Assembly (NCBI GenBank): GCA_017516865.1
Contig: JAFXAU010000025.1
Coordinates: 1-64,000, forward strand
Direction: 5' to 3'
Source: Bacteroidales bacterium
GTDB lineage: Bacteria > Bacteroidota > Bacteroidia > Bacteroidales > UBA1715
Length of the DNA: 64,000 bases
Shown here: positions 1-6,844 of the stretch, piece by piece
Layout of the letters: every line of letters starts with the position of its first letter
Position numbering within the stretch: the first letter of the stretch is position 1
Made by a program: the position numbers and the translations under genes
Notes under the pieces: model-generated
The model's database searches: none
Seen by the model: only the letters and a program-made list of their open reading frames with translations
Told to the model about the DNA's origin: nothing

Positions 1-45
1 CCATTTGCATATCGGCGTGGGTTCTGCGTTGCTCGTTCTGATTAG
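1..45 (+). CDS. C-terminal fragment, sulfatase-modifying (FGE)/lectin-fold type protein
   Basis: Only the last 14 codons are inside the window, reading PFAYRRGFCVARSD before a TAG. The ending RRGFxVARS resembles the C-terminus of formylglycine-generating-enzyme-like domains, which usually end in GFRVAR; the same fold serves as target protein in diversity-generating retroelements. The expected Arg of GFR is Cys here. A terminator-like hairpin follows at 71-106, consistent with a gene ending at this point. The fragment is too short to fix the family, so the call is tentative. Confidence 0.35.
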   Translation, partial: PFAYRRGFCVARSD

Positions 46-70
46 AGGGGCAATGCGAGAGCCTTAGGTT

Positions 71-106
71 GTGGAACGGGTAACAGGTACGATTCCACGC
101 TTTTTT
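71..106 (+). terminator. Rho-independent terminator-like hairpin
   Basis: GTGGAA (71-76) pairs with TTCCAC (93-98) and is followed by six T at 101-106. It sits just after the partial gene that ends at 45. Confidence 0.55.
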
Positions 107-159
107 ATTTATAATCAATTTTGCTTGGGAGTCGGCAAAGAATTAATTGTTCAGGAACT

Positions 160-711
160 ATGGAACAACAGTTTTTTTGTGAAACAGCGGAACATTATAG
201 CACGTTGTTTCGGCACATTGCGGAAATTGGTATTGTCAAAGAGATGTCGTTTGAGATTGACAGTAAGGATTTTGAGAACAAATATAGAGACAAGGAGGAT
301 GTTCGCCATGCTGCACCATTCAAGCAGATGTTTGATGCTTTGACAGAAGTTGACAATCTCCCCTGTTTATATCGTTGGGAAATAACATCACCATACAATG
401 AAGACGACATTAAACAAGTTGTTGGCGAACTTCAAAAATTCACGCCTCGCATACTAAAAAAAGCAAAGGCTACGGATAATACATTGTATGTCGGCAAGGT
501 AAAAAAATCTATTGTTGGCAGAATCATCCAACATCTTGGTTATCATCGTAACTCAGCTTCACATGGTTTGCAACTTAACGATTGGGCAAAGACTATGAAC
601 CTGCATTTTCGTCTGCATATTATTGTATTGCCTGACGAAGTAATTCCTGTGGAGGAAATTTTTGAAACTGAATTGGCACACAAATATGTGCCACTAATTG
701 GAATACACTAA
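160..711 (+). CDS. GIY-YIG-like domain protein, hypothetical
   Basis: A 183-residue protein without signal peptide or membrane segment. The C-terminal half has the layout of a GIY-YIG nuclease fold: a first strand with LYVGKV (near residue 109), an Arg in GRIIQHLGY, and a late Glu-containing helix ending in KYVPLIG, where that family has its catalytic Glu and a P-x-x-G turn. The canonical GIY/YIG tripeptides are degenerate, so nuclease activity is not assured. ATG at 160 is chosen because the only upstream in-frame start is a TTG at 121. The N-terminal half is not recognised. Confidence 0.6.
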   Translation: MEQQFFCETAEHYSTLFRHIAEIGIVKEMSFEIDSKDFENKYRDKEDVRHAAPFKQMFDALTEVDNLPCLYRWEITSPYNEDDIKQVVGELQKFTPRILKKAKATDNTLYVGKVKKSIVGRIIQHLGYHRNSASHGLQLNDWAKTMNLHFRLHIIVLPDEVIPVEEIFETELAHKYVPLIGIH

Positions 712-743
712 ATTTATTAAAGAACCCAAAGTATGTATTGCTT

Positions 744-1208
744 ATGAATAAGAAATTTATGTTTATGTTGTTAAGTATTGTTGTTCCACTAACAAGCTTG
801 GCACAAAGTATAGTGGTGAGTGCTGGCTATGAAGCAGTAGGGGAAGGAACAATGAGTGCAACCATTGGACAGGTTTCCTTTATGACCATGGAAAACGACA
901 ACGGAAGTTTTTCACAAGGTGTTCAGCAAGTATTTGAGATTGCGACGGAATCGGGTATTGAAATCACCGAAATCAAACTTTTGGCATATCCTAATCCTAC
1001 AAGTGATGTATTAAAACTTTTAATTGACGGTGATTTTGGGAATGTAACTTATTTGCTTTACAACAAAATCTCAAATAAAATGGCGGAAGGCGTTGCAAAT
1101 GCTACAGAAACACCTATACAGATGAGCACATACAAATCAGGCGTATATTTCCTTGTGGTAGTGGCTGACGGAAAGGCAGTGAAACGGTTTAAAATTATTA
1201 AGAAATAA
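744..1208 (+). CDS. Small T9SS-sorted exported protein
   Basis: A 154-residue protein with a signal peptide (MNKKFMFMLLSIVVPLTSLAQ) and a C-terminal type IX sorting domain: YPNPTSDVLKL near residue 83, then GVYFLVV and a basic end KRFKIIKK. Between them is a short segment (SAGYEAVGEGTMSATIGQVSF) often found in small Bacteroidota exported proteins whose only recognisable domain is the sorting signal. An in-frame TTG lies 6 bases upstream, but the ATG at 744 gives the better signal peptide. Expected at the cell surface or released by T9SS; function unknown. Confidence 0.75.
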   Translation: MNKKFMFMLLSIVVPLTSLAQSIVVSAGYEAVGEGTMSATIGQVSFMTMENDNGSFSQGVQQVFEIATESGIEITEIKLLAYPNPTSDVLKLLIDGDFGNVTYLLYNKISNKMAEGVANATETPIQMSTYKSGVYFLVVVADGKAVKRFKIIKK

Positions 1209-1269
1209 TATCTAACATAGGAACTGTCTCTAAATAAATTGAAAATTGACTTATTAAACTATAAATTTT

Positions 1270-2724
1270 ATGAAAAGAATTTTTTTAACATTCACAATGG
1301 CGATGTTGGCAATCTTATCATTTGCCCAAATTCCGCAAGCATTTAGTTACCAGGCTGTAATTCGTGATGCGGAAAATAACTTGGTGGTATCACAGCCTAT
1401 TTTCTTGGAATTAAGTGTTTTACAAGGTTCTGATGATGGTGAGGTAGTTTACTCGGAAAAACATGTTGTATCCACAAATTCCAATGGTTTAATTTCGTTA
1501 GAGATGGGTGCAGGAGTAAGTAGAGACGATTTTTCGGCGATTGATTGGAGCAACGCACCATATTTTGTAAAAACCGTTTTTGAATTTGATGGTAAACAGA
1601 TTTCTGGTGTTACGCCATTGTTGTCCGTACCATATGCATTATATGCAGAGAAGGCAGGCAGTGCTGATATTGATTTGTCAGACTATGCATTGAAGAACGA
1701 TATTCCAACGGATTACGTAACAAGTTCAACATTAAATGGTTATGTAAAGAAATCAGATATTGATTTGTCCGATTACGCATTGAAGAACGACATTCCAACG
1801 GATTACGTAACAAATTCAACATTAAATGATTATGCGAAGAAAACCGATATACTAGAAGTTGACCTAAGCGGCTATTATTCCAAGGTCGAGATTGACGCTT
1901 TGCTCAAAAAATTGAAGGCTGAGATTGGAAACGATGGTGGTTCTTCGCAACAAGGAAACATTGCAGTTGGAGCCATAAAGGCTGCTTTCTCTATTTCAGA
2001 TTCCAAGCAAATCTATTTCTCGCAAGGAAACCTGCAATATCAGGCAAGCACAGGCACGTGGCGTTTTGCGGAACACCAGTATGATATAATTGGTTCGGAC
2101 AATTCCAATATTTCAAGTTCGTACAGTGGCTGGATTGACTTGTTCGGTTGGGGCACGTCAGGTTGGAACAGCGGAGCGAATGCGTACCAACCATACAGCA
2201 CAAGCACAAGTGACAGCGACTATTATCCCGGCGGAGATTACACCAACAACTTAACTGGCAGTTACGCCAATGCCGACTGGGGTGTTTACAACAAAATCTC
2301 CAACGGCGGAAATGCTGCTGGAATGTGGCGTACACTGACGAATAGCGAATGGGACTATGTGATTTCAAATAGAACCGATGCCCGTTATTTGCGCGGAATG
2401 GCTATTGTGAATGGCGTGAACGGACTGATTTTGTTACCCGACAACTGGACATTGCCAACAGGAGTTACATTTACGTATGGAGAAGACGGTTGGTCGCAAA
2501 ACACATATTCCGCTTCCGACTGGAGCAAGATGGAAGCGAACGGTGCCGTGTTTCTTCCTGCTACGGGCGTGAACAACGCGGGTTCCCACGGCGTCTATTG
2601 GTCGAGTTCGGCTGGCGGCAGCGACGGCGCGTGCACTCAGTACTTCGGCAGCTTCGGCGTGTACACGTACAGCAACTACCGCCACTCCGGGCTATCTGTC
2701 CGTCTTGTTCAAGATGTGAAGTAA
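1270..2724 (+). CDS. Exported FISUMP/C-type-lectin-like protein with hypervariable C-terminus
   Basis: A 484-residue exported protein. A signal peptide (to about residue 19) is followed by the Bacteroidota N-terminal module FSYQAVIRDAENNLVV, then two 30-residue tandem repeats (DLSDYALKNDIPTDYVT...) resembling phage tail-fibre repeats. From about residue 235 comes a FISUMP-like domain (FSQGNLQY, SNSEW-type core, LPDNWTLP) ending YWSSS...LSVRLVQDV. The final 300 residues are close to the protein at 44000-44851 except in the last 45, where the two differ sharply at first and second codon positions only. This suggests a ligand-binding, diversified lectin-fold surface. No sorting domain is seen after the lectin module. 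Confidence 0.75.
   Translation: MKRIFLTFTMAMLAILSFAQIPQAFSYQAVIRDAENNLVVSQPIFLELSVLQGSDDGEVVYSEKHVVSTNSNGLISLEMGAGVSRDDFSAIDWSNAPYFVKTVFEFDGKQISGVTPLLSVPYALYAEKAGSADIDLSDYALKNDIPTDYVTSSTLNGYVKKSDIDLSDYALKNDIPTDYVTNSTLNDYAKKTDILEVDLSGYYSKVEIDALLKKLKAEIGNDGGSSQQGNIAVGAIKAAFSISDSKQIYFSQGNLQYQASTGTWRFAEHQYDIIGSDNSNISSSYSGWIDLFGWGTSGWNSGANAYQPYSTSTSDSDYYPGGDYTNNLTGSYANADWGVYNKISNGGNAAGMWRTLTNSEWDYVISNRTDARYLRGMAIVNGVNGLILLPDNWTLPTGVTFTYGEDGWSQNTYSASDWSKMEANGAVFLPATGVNNAGSHGVYWSSSAGGSDGACTQYFGSFGVYTYSNYRHSGLSVRLVQDVK
1669..1848 (+). repeat. 90-bp tandem repeat, two copies, in frame
   Basis: 1669-1758 and 1759-1848 are near-identical 90-bp units inside the gene at 1270, each encoding 30 residues starting DIDLSDYALKNDIP. 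The unit keeps frame, so copy number can change without breaking the protein. It forms a spacer or stalk between the N-terminal module and the lectin-like domain. Confidence 0.9.
2575..2706 (+). other. Variable region of lectin-like gene (DGR-type pattern)
   Basis: Against 44691-44831, 20 of the 40 codons from 2581 to 2700 differ, and 19 of those 20 keep the same third base (for example GGC/AAC, GAC/TAC, TGC/TAC, TCC/GAC). Most are NNC codons, as expected if an AAC-rich template had its adenines randomised. The region ends at a conserved TCTGTCCGTCTTGT tract, in the place where a DGR initiation-of-mutagenic-homing site would lie. Confidence 0.6.
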
Positions 2725-2736
2725 AACAAAACCATA

Positions 2737-2764
2737 CAGTTGATTTTTAGCCGAGCAGGTCAGT
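2737..2764 (+). repeat. Dispersed repeat, copy 1
   Basis: CAGTTGATTTTTAG, three variable bases, then AGCAGGTC. The same element occurs inverted at 43569-43597, also beside a FISUMP-type gene. The bases after it (to about 2810) contain a CTTTTTCTTTCATGAGAAAAAG hairpin like the one following the gene that ends at 44851. Confidence 0.65.
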
Positions 2765-2817
2765 CTTGATTTTTTTGTTATTCTTTTTCTTTCATGAGAA
2801 AAAGTAACAGAGGAATC

Positions 2818-2848
2818 TTGACAACCGCCGTAGAATGTTGTATATTTG
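2818..2848 (+). promoter_or_regulatory. Promoter of antitoxin-GNAT pair
   Basis: TTG at 2818-2820 and TATATTTG at 2841-2848 match the Bacteroidota -33 and -7 (TAnnTTTG) elements with 20 bases between. The antitoxin ATG follows at 2867. A 30/32 identical copy of this promoter lies at 3591-3622. Confidence 0.7.
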
Positions 2849-2866
2849 CGCCGTAAAATCAATCTT

Positions 2867-3025
2867 ATGGCACATATCATTAGAAATACACCTATTTTGA
2901 AAGGCAAAAATGCAGAAAACTTTGTGGAAAATCTTCTCACAAAGAAAACACCGTCTGTCGCAAAACAAAAACAGATGGAGAAAGATGTGGCGTATTTACG
3001 AAGCATAGCAACATTCAAATTTTAA
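2867..3025 (+). CDS. Small antitoxin-like protein upstream of GNAT toxin
   Basis: A 52-residue protein, MAHIIRNTPILKGKNAENFV at the start and ending SIATFKF. The opening (M-A-x-I-I-x-x-T-P-x-L-x-G-x-x-A) is the form of small proteins commonly encoded directly upstream of GNAT toxins in Bacteroidota. It is charged, probably helical and lacks a signal peptide. Its TAA touches the ATG of the acetyltransferase with no gap, so the two are surely co-translated. Its own TAnnTTTG promoter lies 18 bases upstream. Inferred to neutralise the neighbouring acetyltransferase and perhaps autoregulate the promoter. Confidence 0.7.
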   Translation: MAHIIRNTPILKGKNAENFVENLLTKKTPSVAKQKQMEKDVAYLRSIATFKF

Positions 3026-3559
3026 ATGAACACACATTTCCTAAAATTAACCGAAACACACGATATAAAGAATTTCACCTGCGGAACAAAAAAGAAAGAT
3101 ATTGATTTAACGGATTTTCTCTTTAAAGAGGCGAAATTGTATTATACGCAAAAATTGGGCGTTACATATTTAATTGAAAACGAATATGACACCATTGCTT
3201 ATTGTACCATACTAAATGATAAGATTGAACGCTCGTCAATAGCAACTTCATTTTGGAATAAGTTCAACAGAAAGAACATTGTAAATGAAAAACGTCGAAA
3301 AAGTTATCCTGCCATAAAAATTGGCTGCCTTGCGACAAACGAGAAATATCAGGGTCAGGGATTTGCACGAATTTTAGTGAATTTTATAAAAAGCCATTTA
3401 TTGAGCGACGAGCAATTTTCGGGTTGTCGGTTTATCACTGTTGATGCGTATAACGATAAATCCGTTATAGATTCATATACACGAATGGGATTCACTTTTA
3501 TTCAAGACTCTGATAAAGATGATGTTACACGATGTATGTATCTTGACATTACAAAATAA
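3026..3559 (+). CDS. GNAT-family acetyltransferase, probable TacT-like toxin
   Basis: A 177-residue GNAT protein. It has the N-terminal signature of TacT-type toxins (FTCGTKKKDIDLTDFLFKEA, residues 18-37), a central strand YPAIKIGCLATNEKY, the acetyl-CoA loop YQGQGFARIL (near residue 112), then CRFITVDAYNDKSVIDSYTRMGF. Relatives acetylate the amino group of aminoacyl-tRNA and stop translation. Immediate coupling to a 52-residue upstream protein supports a type II toxin-antitoxin pair. The pair is bracketed by two near-identical promoter copies (2818 and 3591), a possible trace of cassette insertion. Confidence 0.8.
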   Translation: MNTHFLKLTETHDIKNFTCGTKKKDIDLTDFLFKEAKLYYTQKLGVTYLIENEYDTIAYCTILNDKIERSSIATSFWNKFNRKNIVNEKRRKSYPAIKIGCLATNEKYQGQGFARILVNFIKSHLLSDEQFSGCRFITVDAYNDKSVIDSYTRMGFTFIQDSDKDDVTRCMYLDITK

Positions 3560-3590
3560 TATCTAAGGATATCTTTGGGTGAAGATGCTA

Positions 3591-3621
3591 TTGACAACCG
3601 CCGTGGATTGTTGTATATTTG
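3591..3621 (+). promoter_or_regulatory. Promoter of candidate small RNA
   Basis: TTG at 3591-3593 and TATATTTG at 3614-3621, 30 of 32 bases identical to the promoter at 2818. No convincing reading frame follows, but a strong terminator does at 3719-3744. Confidence 0.6.
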
Positions 3622-3627
3622 CATCGT

Positions 3628-3744
3628 CGGACGTGAAAAATGAGGGTTCGTCCCGAAACACCCGGACACCGCCGTTAAATCGGATTGTTTCTTGGCTACG
3701 GCGTGAGGAACAGGAAAGAGAGATTAGCAATAATCTCTTTTTTT
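3628..3744 (+). ncRNA. Candidate small RNA, about 115 nt
   Basis: Bounded by a good TAnnTTTG promoter (3591-3621) and a perfect 8-bp terminator stem (AGAGATTA 3719-3726 with TAATCTCT 3731-3738, then T-run to 3744). Inside, GGG...CCC (3644-3663) closes over TTCG/CGAA, and CGCCGT (3670-3675) pairs with ACGGCG (3698-3703). It resembles none of tmRNA, SRP RNA or RNase P. It contains TTCGTCCCGAAA, a 12-mer also found in the operator array at 47955-47999. The 3' end meets the stop of the convergent pseudogene. Confidence 0.45.
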
Positions 3745-4425
3745 ATTTGTGTTTATTCCATAAAGCAGAGAGCAATTTATCATATTTGGGCGAAAGTGCG
3801 ATGTCTTTGTTTATCTCAACCAACACAGAGCCTTTAAAAATGTATAGATTTGTCAAGAATTCGTTATTCTCAAATGCTTTTCGTGTTTGATGATACAAAT
3901 CGTGAAATTGTGGGATAATGGAAAAGTTTATCGCTATTCTATTCGCTTGTTTGGCTCCTTCGCTCAATCTAACTGACAATGCACTGCCGCCACTCGAGGT
4001 TTTGCCTTCAACATAGAAAAGTTTGTTCTTTTGCCGAATTATGAAATCGGCACTTTTAGTATTGTGAGGATTTGCGAGCAGAAACACATCATATCCATTA
4101 GCTATGAATTTCTGTGCAATTTGCAGATTATTAGGGGTTTCGCCCGTTCTCAGAATTTCGTCATATTGGTTTGTGTATAAGGTGAAAATCTTGTTTCTGC
4201 CAAGGATAACCGTTTCAACTCGGTAAAAGCTGGTTGAGCAACTATCCATTTCAAAACATCAATTTTCTCGCGATTAGTGATAAACGAATAATAATCTTTC
4301 AAGGCGTTGGTAATCGTAGTACCTTGATAGACAATAGGTTTTTCATACTCGGCTGCTGGCTCGCAAACGAGTACAATTACATCTTCCGTACGCTCTGGGT
4401 ACGGTGTTGGTTCTTTCTCAATCAT
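3743..4425 (-). pseudogene. Frameshifted PD-(D/E)xK-like nuclease/toxin-domain gene
   Basis: Two overlapping minus-strand frames together make one protein. The N-terminal part starts at ATG 4425 (MIEKEPTPYPERTEDVIV) and reads to about 4215; the C-terminal part continues in another frame to the stop at 3743. The C-terminal part carries NLQIAQKFIANGYDVFLL, then SADFIIRQ and YVEGKTSSG, the D...ExK arrangement of PD-(D/E)xK nucleases, as in polymorphic-toxin/CDI C-terminal nuclease domains. The join falls near QPAFTELKR/VILGRNKIF (4205-4230). It could be a true pseudogene, a sequencing error or programmed frameshifting; no slippery heptamer is obvious. Confidence 0.6.
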
Positions 4426-4752
4426 GATGCGGCAAAGATAGGAAAATAATGCATAATTCATAATGCACAATGGTGAGATGCCTCACTCCGTTCGGCATGA
4501 CGTGGCTTAGATGGGGTAAAAGGAAAGAAAGGGAAAAATTGCTCCGCAATTTTTCCCTTTCTTTTTCTCCTTCATGCCCAAATGTTCGTCATTTCGTAGC
4601 CGAGCATAGCGAGGCAAGAAATCTCTGTTTGCAAACATTATTTATCTTCAGAGATTTATTCCCCGAATTTTTGGAACAAAATTTGATAGCATCGTACAAT
4701 AATTTTATTTGAAAAAAGTTTTACGAAATGTTTAACTTAAATGTAAGGTAGT
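4426..4752. repeat. Intergenic stretch with dispersed palindromic repeats
   Basis: No gene is supported here. It contains GAGATGCCTCACTCC-type and GAGCATAGCGAGGCAAGAAATC-type sequences (4482-4502, 4587-4625), which belong to the same dispersed repeat family as 54928-54970 and 55010-55045. It also holds the long hairpin at 4524-4564. The open frame here translates the repeats and is not a gene. Confidence 0.6.
4524..4564. repeat. Perfect 19-bp inverted repeat with 3-nt loop
   Basis: Positions 4524-4542 (AAAGAAAGGGAAAAATTGC) pair perfectly with 4546-4564 around the loop TCC. T-rich on one side and A-rich on the other, it could stop transcription from either direction, or be a hairpin mobile remnant. 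Confidence 0.7.
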
Positions 4753-6225
4753 ATGAAACGTATTTTTGTAACAGCCCTTACGGCTTTCTTGGGTGCGGCT
4801 GCGGCCGTAGGCATTATGTATGCCATCAACCCTAAAACTGTTCAAATTTCTGATTCTATTGCTCAAAATCAAGAATCCCAATTTATTCAAAAGGTATCGT
4901 ACTCGGGAAATCCTTCGGCAGGCGGCATCGACTTTACCGGAGCTGCTGAGAAAGTAATGCCTACGGTTGTCCACATTGCCACAAAGACAACGGTTCGCAC
5001 GAGCGCATATCCTCCAGGGTTCGACTTGTGGAGAGATTTCTTCGGCGAGGGCTGGGACGTTCCTCAAAAGGAGAACGTGCAGCAGGCAAGCGGTTCGGGC
5101 GTGATTGTACAGAAAGACGGTTACATCGTGACCAACAACCACGTGGTGAAAGGAGCCGACGAAATCACCGTGGCCTTGCACGACAAACGGGAATACACGG
5201 CTACTGTCATCGGGACAGACCCGAACACCGACTTGGCACTTATCAAAATCGATGCTGACGATTTGACACCCATCAATTTCGCCAACAGCGACGACGTGAA
5301 AGTGGGCGAATGGTGCTTGGCTGTAGGTAATCCGTTCAATTTGAACTCAACCGTAACGGCTGGTATCGTGAGTGCAAAAGGTCGTAACATTAACATTTTG
5401 AAACAAAAATATGCCATTGAGTCATTCATTCAGACCGATGCGGCAATCAACCCAGGAAACAGTGGCGGTGCGTTGACTAACGCTGCCGGCGACCTGATTG
5501 GCATAAACACCGCAATTGCAAGTCCTACGGGCTCTTACACAGGTTATGGATTCGCGGTTCCGTCAAACATAGTGTCGAAAGTTATCTACGATTTGAAGAA
5601 ATACGGTGTGGTACAACGTGGATTCTTGGGCGTTTCCATCCGTAATATGGACTCAAAATTGGCGGAAGAGAAAGGTTATAAAGTAAAAGATGGTGTATAT
5701 GTTGAAGCCGTTACCGACAACGGTGCAGCCGACAAGGCAGGTATCAAGAAAGGCGATGTTATTCGTACCATTGACGGCGTACAAGTAACGACTTCGGCTG
5801 AATTGCAGGAAATCATCGCCAGAAAAACTCCAGGCGACGTGACAAAAGTTGGCATTGTTCGTGATGGTCACAAAGATATGGTTTTTGATGTCCATCTGAC
5901 CAACAAGGAAGGTAACGAAAGCATTATTTCCAAAGACGACCAAGATGTGCTTAACGTGTTGGGAATCACAATCAAAAATGCTGATTCAAAAACATTGAAG
6001 AAACTTAATTTGTCGAACGGCGTGGAAGTTGTGGAGGTTGGCGAGGGAGTCATCAGCAAGCACACAAATATGCGTAAAGGATTCATTATCACCAAAGTTG
6101 ACAACGAAAACGTGAAAGATGCCGAACAATTCTCAAAAATAATGAAGGGTAAATCGGGCGGCGTGATGATTGAAGGTGTTTACACCGACGTAGCTGGCAC
6201 GTTCTATTATGCATTTGGAATGTAA
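4753..6225 (+). CDS. degP: HtrA/Deg-family periplasmic serine protease
   Basis: A 490-residue Do/HtrA protease and chaperone for misfolded envelope proteins. An N-terminal hydrophobic segment (residues 5-24) directs export or anchors it. The trypsin-like domain has all three catalytic residues: His130 (VTNNHVV), Asp160 (NTDLALI) and Ser237 (NPGNSGGA). Two PDZ domains follow, the first beginning near RGFLGVSI (residue 289), the second after about residue 390. Length and order match DegP/DegQ. It stands alone, closed by the terminator at 6231-6262. Whether it is DegP- or DegQ-like cannot be told. Confidence 0.92.
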   Translation: MKRIFVTALTAFLGAAAAVGIMYAINPKTVQISDSIAQNQESQFIQKVSYSGNPSAGGIDFTGAAEKVMPTVVHIATKTTVRTSAYPPGFDLWRDFFGEGWDVPQKENVQQASGSGVIVQKDGYIVTNNHVVKGADEITVALHDKREYTATVIGTDPNTDLALIKIDADDLTPINFANSDDVKVGEWCLAVGNPFNLNSTVTAGIVSAKGRNINILKQKYAIESFIQTDAAINPGNSGGALTNAAGDLIGINTAIASPTGSYTGYGFAVPSNIVSKVIYDLKKYGVVQRGFLGVSIRNMDSKLAEEKGYKVKDGVYVEAVTDNGAADKAGIKKGDVIRTIDGVQVTTSAELQEIIARKTPGDVTKVGIVRDGHKDMVFDVHLTNKEGNESIISKDDQDVLNVLGITIKNADSKTLKKLNLSNGVEVVEVGEGVISKHTNMRKGFIITKVDNENVKDAEQFSKIMKGKSGGVMIEGVYTDVAGTFYYAFGM

Positions 6226-6230
6226 TTTGA

Positions 6231-6262
6231 GGAGAGGACGGAAATCTCCGTTCTCTCTTTTC
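6231..6262 (+). terminator. Terminator after HtrA gene
   Basis: GAGAG...CTCTC (6232-6257) with an inner ACGGA/TCCGT pairing, then CTTTTCTT. Directly follows the stop at 6225. Confidence 0.75.
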
Positions 6263-6295
6263 TTAATAAAAAGGTAGTAATTCTAAAAAAAACTC

Positions 6296-6303
6296 TATTT
6301 TTG
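6296..6303 (+). promoter_or_regulatory. TAnnTTTG element of the DUF1573 gene
   Basis: TATTTTTG at 6296-6303, 34 bases before the ATG at 6338. No clear -33 match. Confidence 0.5.
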
Positions 6304-6337
6304 CAATACGATTTTTGGATTTTAAAACTCTTTGAAA

Positions 6338-6763
6338 ATGAAAAAATTAGGTTTGTTTATCAGCATGGTCTTCTGCTTCGCAATGTGTAGTTTCGGACAG
6401 ACAGATAACACAGTGGAACAAGATGCAGGTATCGTTTTCGATACGTTAGTTTACGATTACGGAACAATTACCAAAGGTTCCGATGGGAAATGTGCATTTA
6501 AATTTAAGAACACGAGCGACACTCCACTTATTTTGACAAACGTACAGGCTTCATGTGGATGTACAGTGCCGAGTTGGCCTCGCGAAGCTATTAAACCAGG
6601 TGAATCAAGTGCAATCGATGTGAAATATAACACAAACAATGTTGGTCATTTCACAAAACGAATCTCGGTGTTCACAAACAAACAAAATACGCCGATTATA
6701 CTTATGATTAAGGGTTCTGTTGTTGAAGCGACAGTAGTTCCATCGACAGAGGAGACGAAATAA
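6338..6763 (+). CDS. DUF1573 exported protein
   Basis: A 141-residue protein with a signal peptide (MKKLGLFISMVFCFAMCSFGQ) and one DUF1573 domain, an immunoglobulin-like fold: FDTLVYDYGTITKG, FKFKNTSDTPLILTNVQASCGCTVPSW, then YNTNNVGHFTKRI. The paired cysteines in ASCGCT are the family hallmark. These proteins are abundant in the Bacteroidota envelope; their function is unknown. ATG 6338 is preferred to the upstream TTG at 6332. Single-gene unit with its own -7 element and terminator. Confidence 0.85.
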   Translation: MKKLGLFISMVFCFAMCSFGQTDNTVEQDAGIVFDTLVYDYGTITKGSDGKCAFKFKNTSDTPLILTNVQASCGCTVPSWPREAIKPGESSAIDVKYNTNNVGHFTKRISVFTNKQNTPIILMIKGSVVEATVVPSTEETK

Positions 6764-6787
6764 ATTTTCGTTTATCCATAATTTTTA

Positions 6788-6814
6788 AAGCGAGCCGTTG
6801 GGTTCGCTTTTTTT
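6788..6814 (+). terminator. Terminator after DUF1573 gene
   Basis: AAGCGAGCC pairs with GGTTCGCTT (one G-U pair) around GTTG, followed by a T-run to 6814. Confidence 0.8.
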
Positions 6815-6829
6815 GTGTTCAATAATGAT

Positions 6830-6837
6830 TACATTTG
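6830..6837 (+). promoter_or_regulatory. -7 element of metH, implying a leaderless or near-leaderless mRNA
   Basis: TACATTTG matches TAnnTTTG and ends only 7 bases before ATG 6845. The space after the previous terminator (6815-6844) leaves no room for a cobalamin riboswitch. Confidence 0.6.
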
Positions 6838-6844
6838 TAAAAAA

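Noticed and set aside
1..160. DGR template repeat at the left edge
   Set aside because: The visible 70 bases do not align with the variable ends of the lectin-like genes, and no reverse transcriptase follows.
4470..4712. 80-codon plus-strand frame
   Set aside because: Translates dispersed repeats and the 19-bp hairpin; no coding character.
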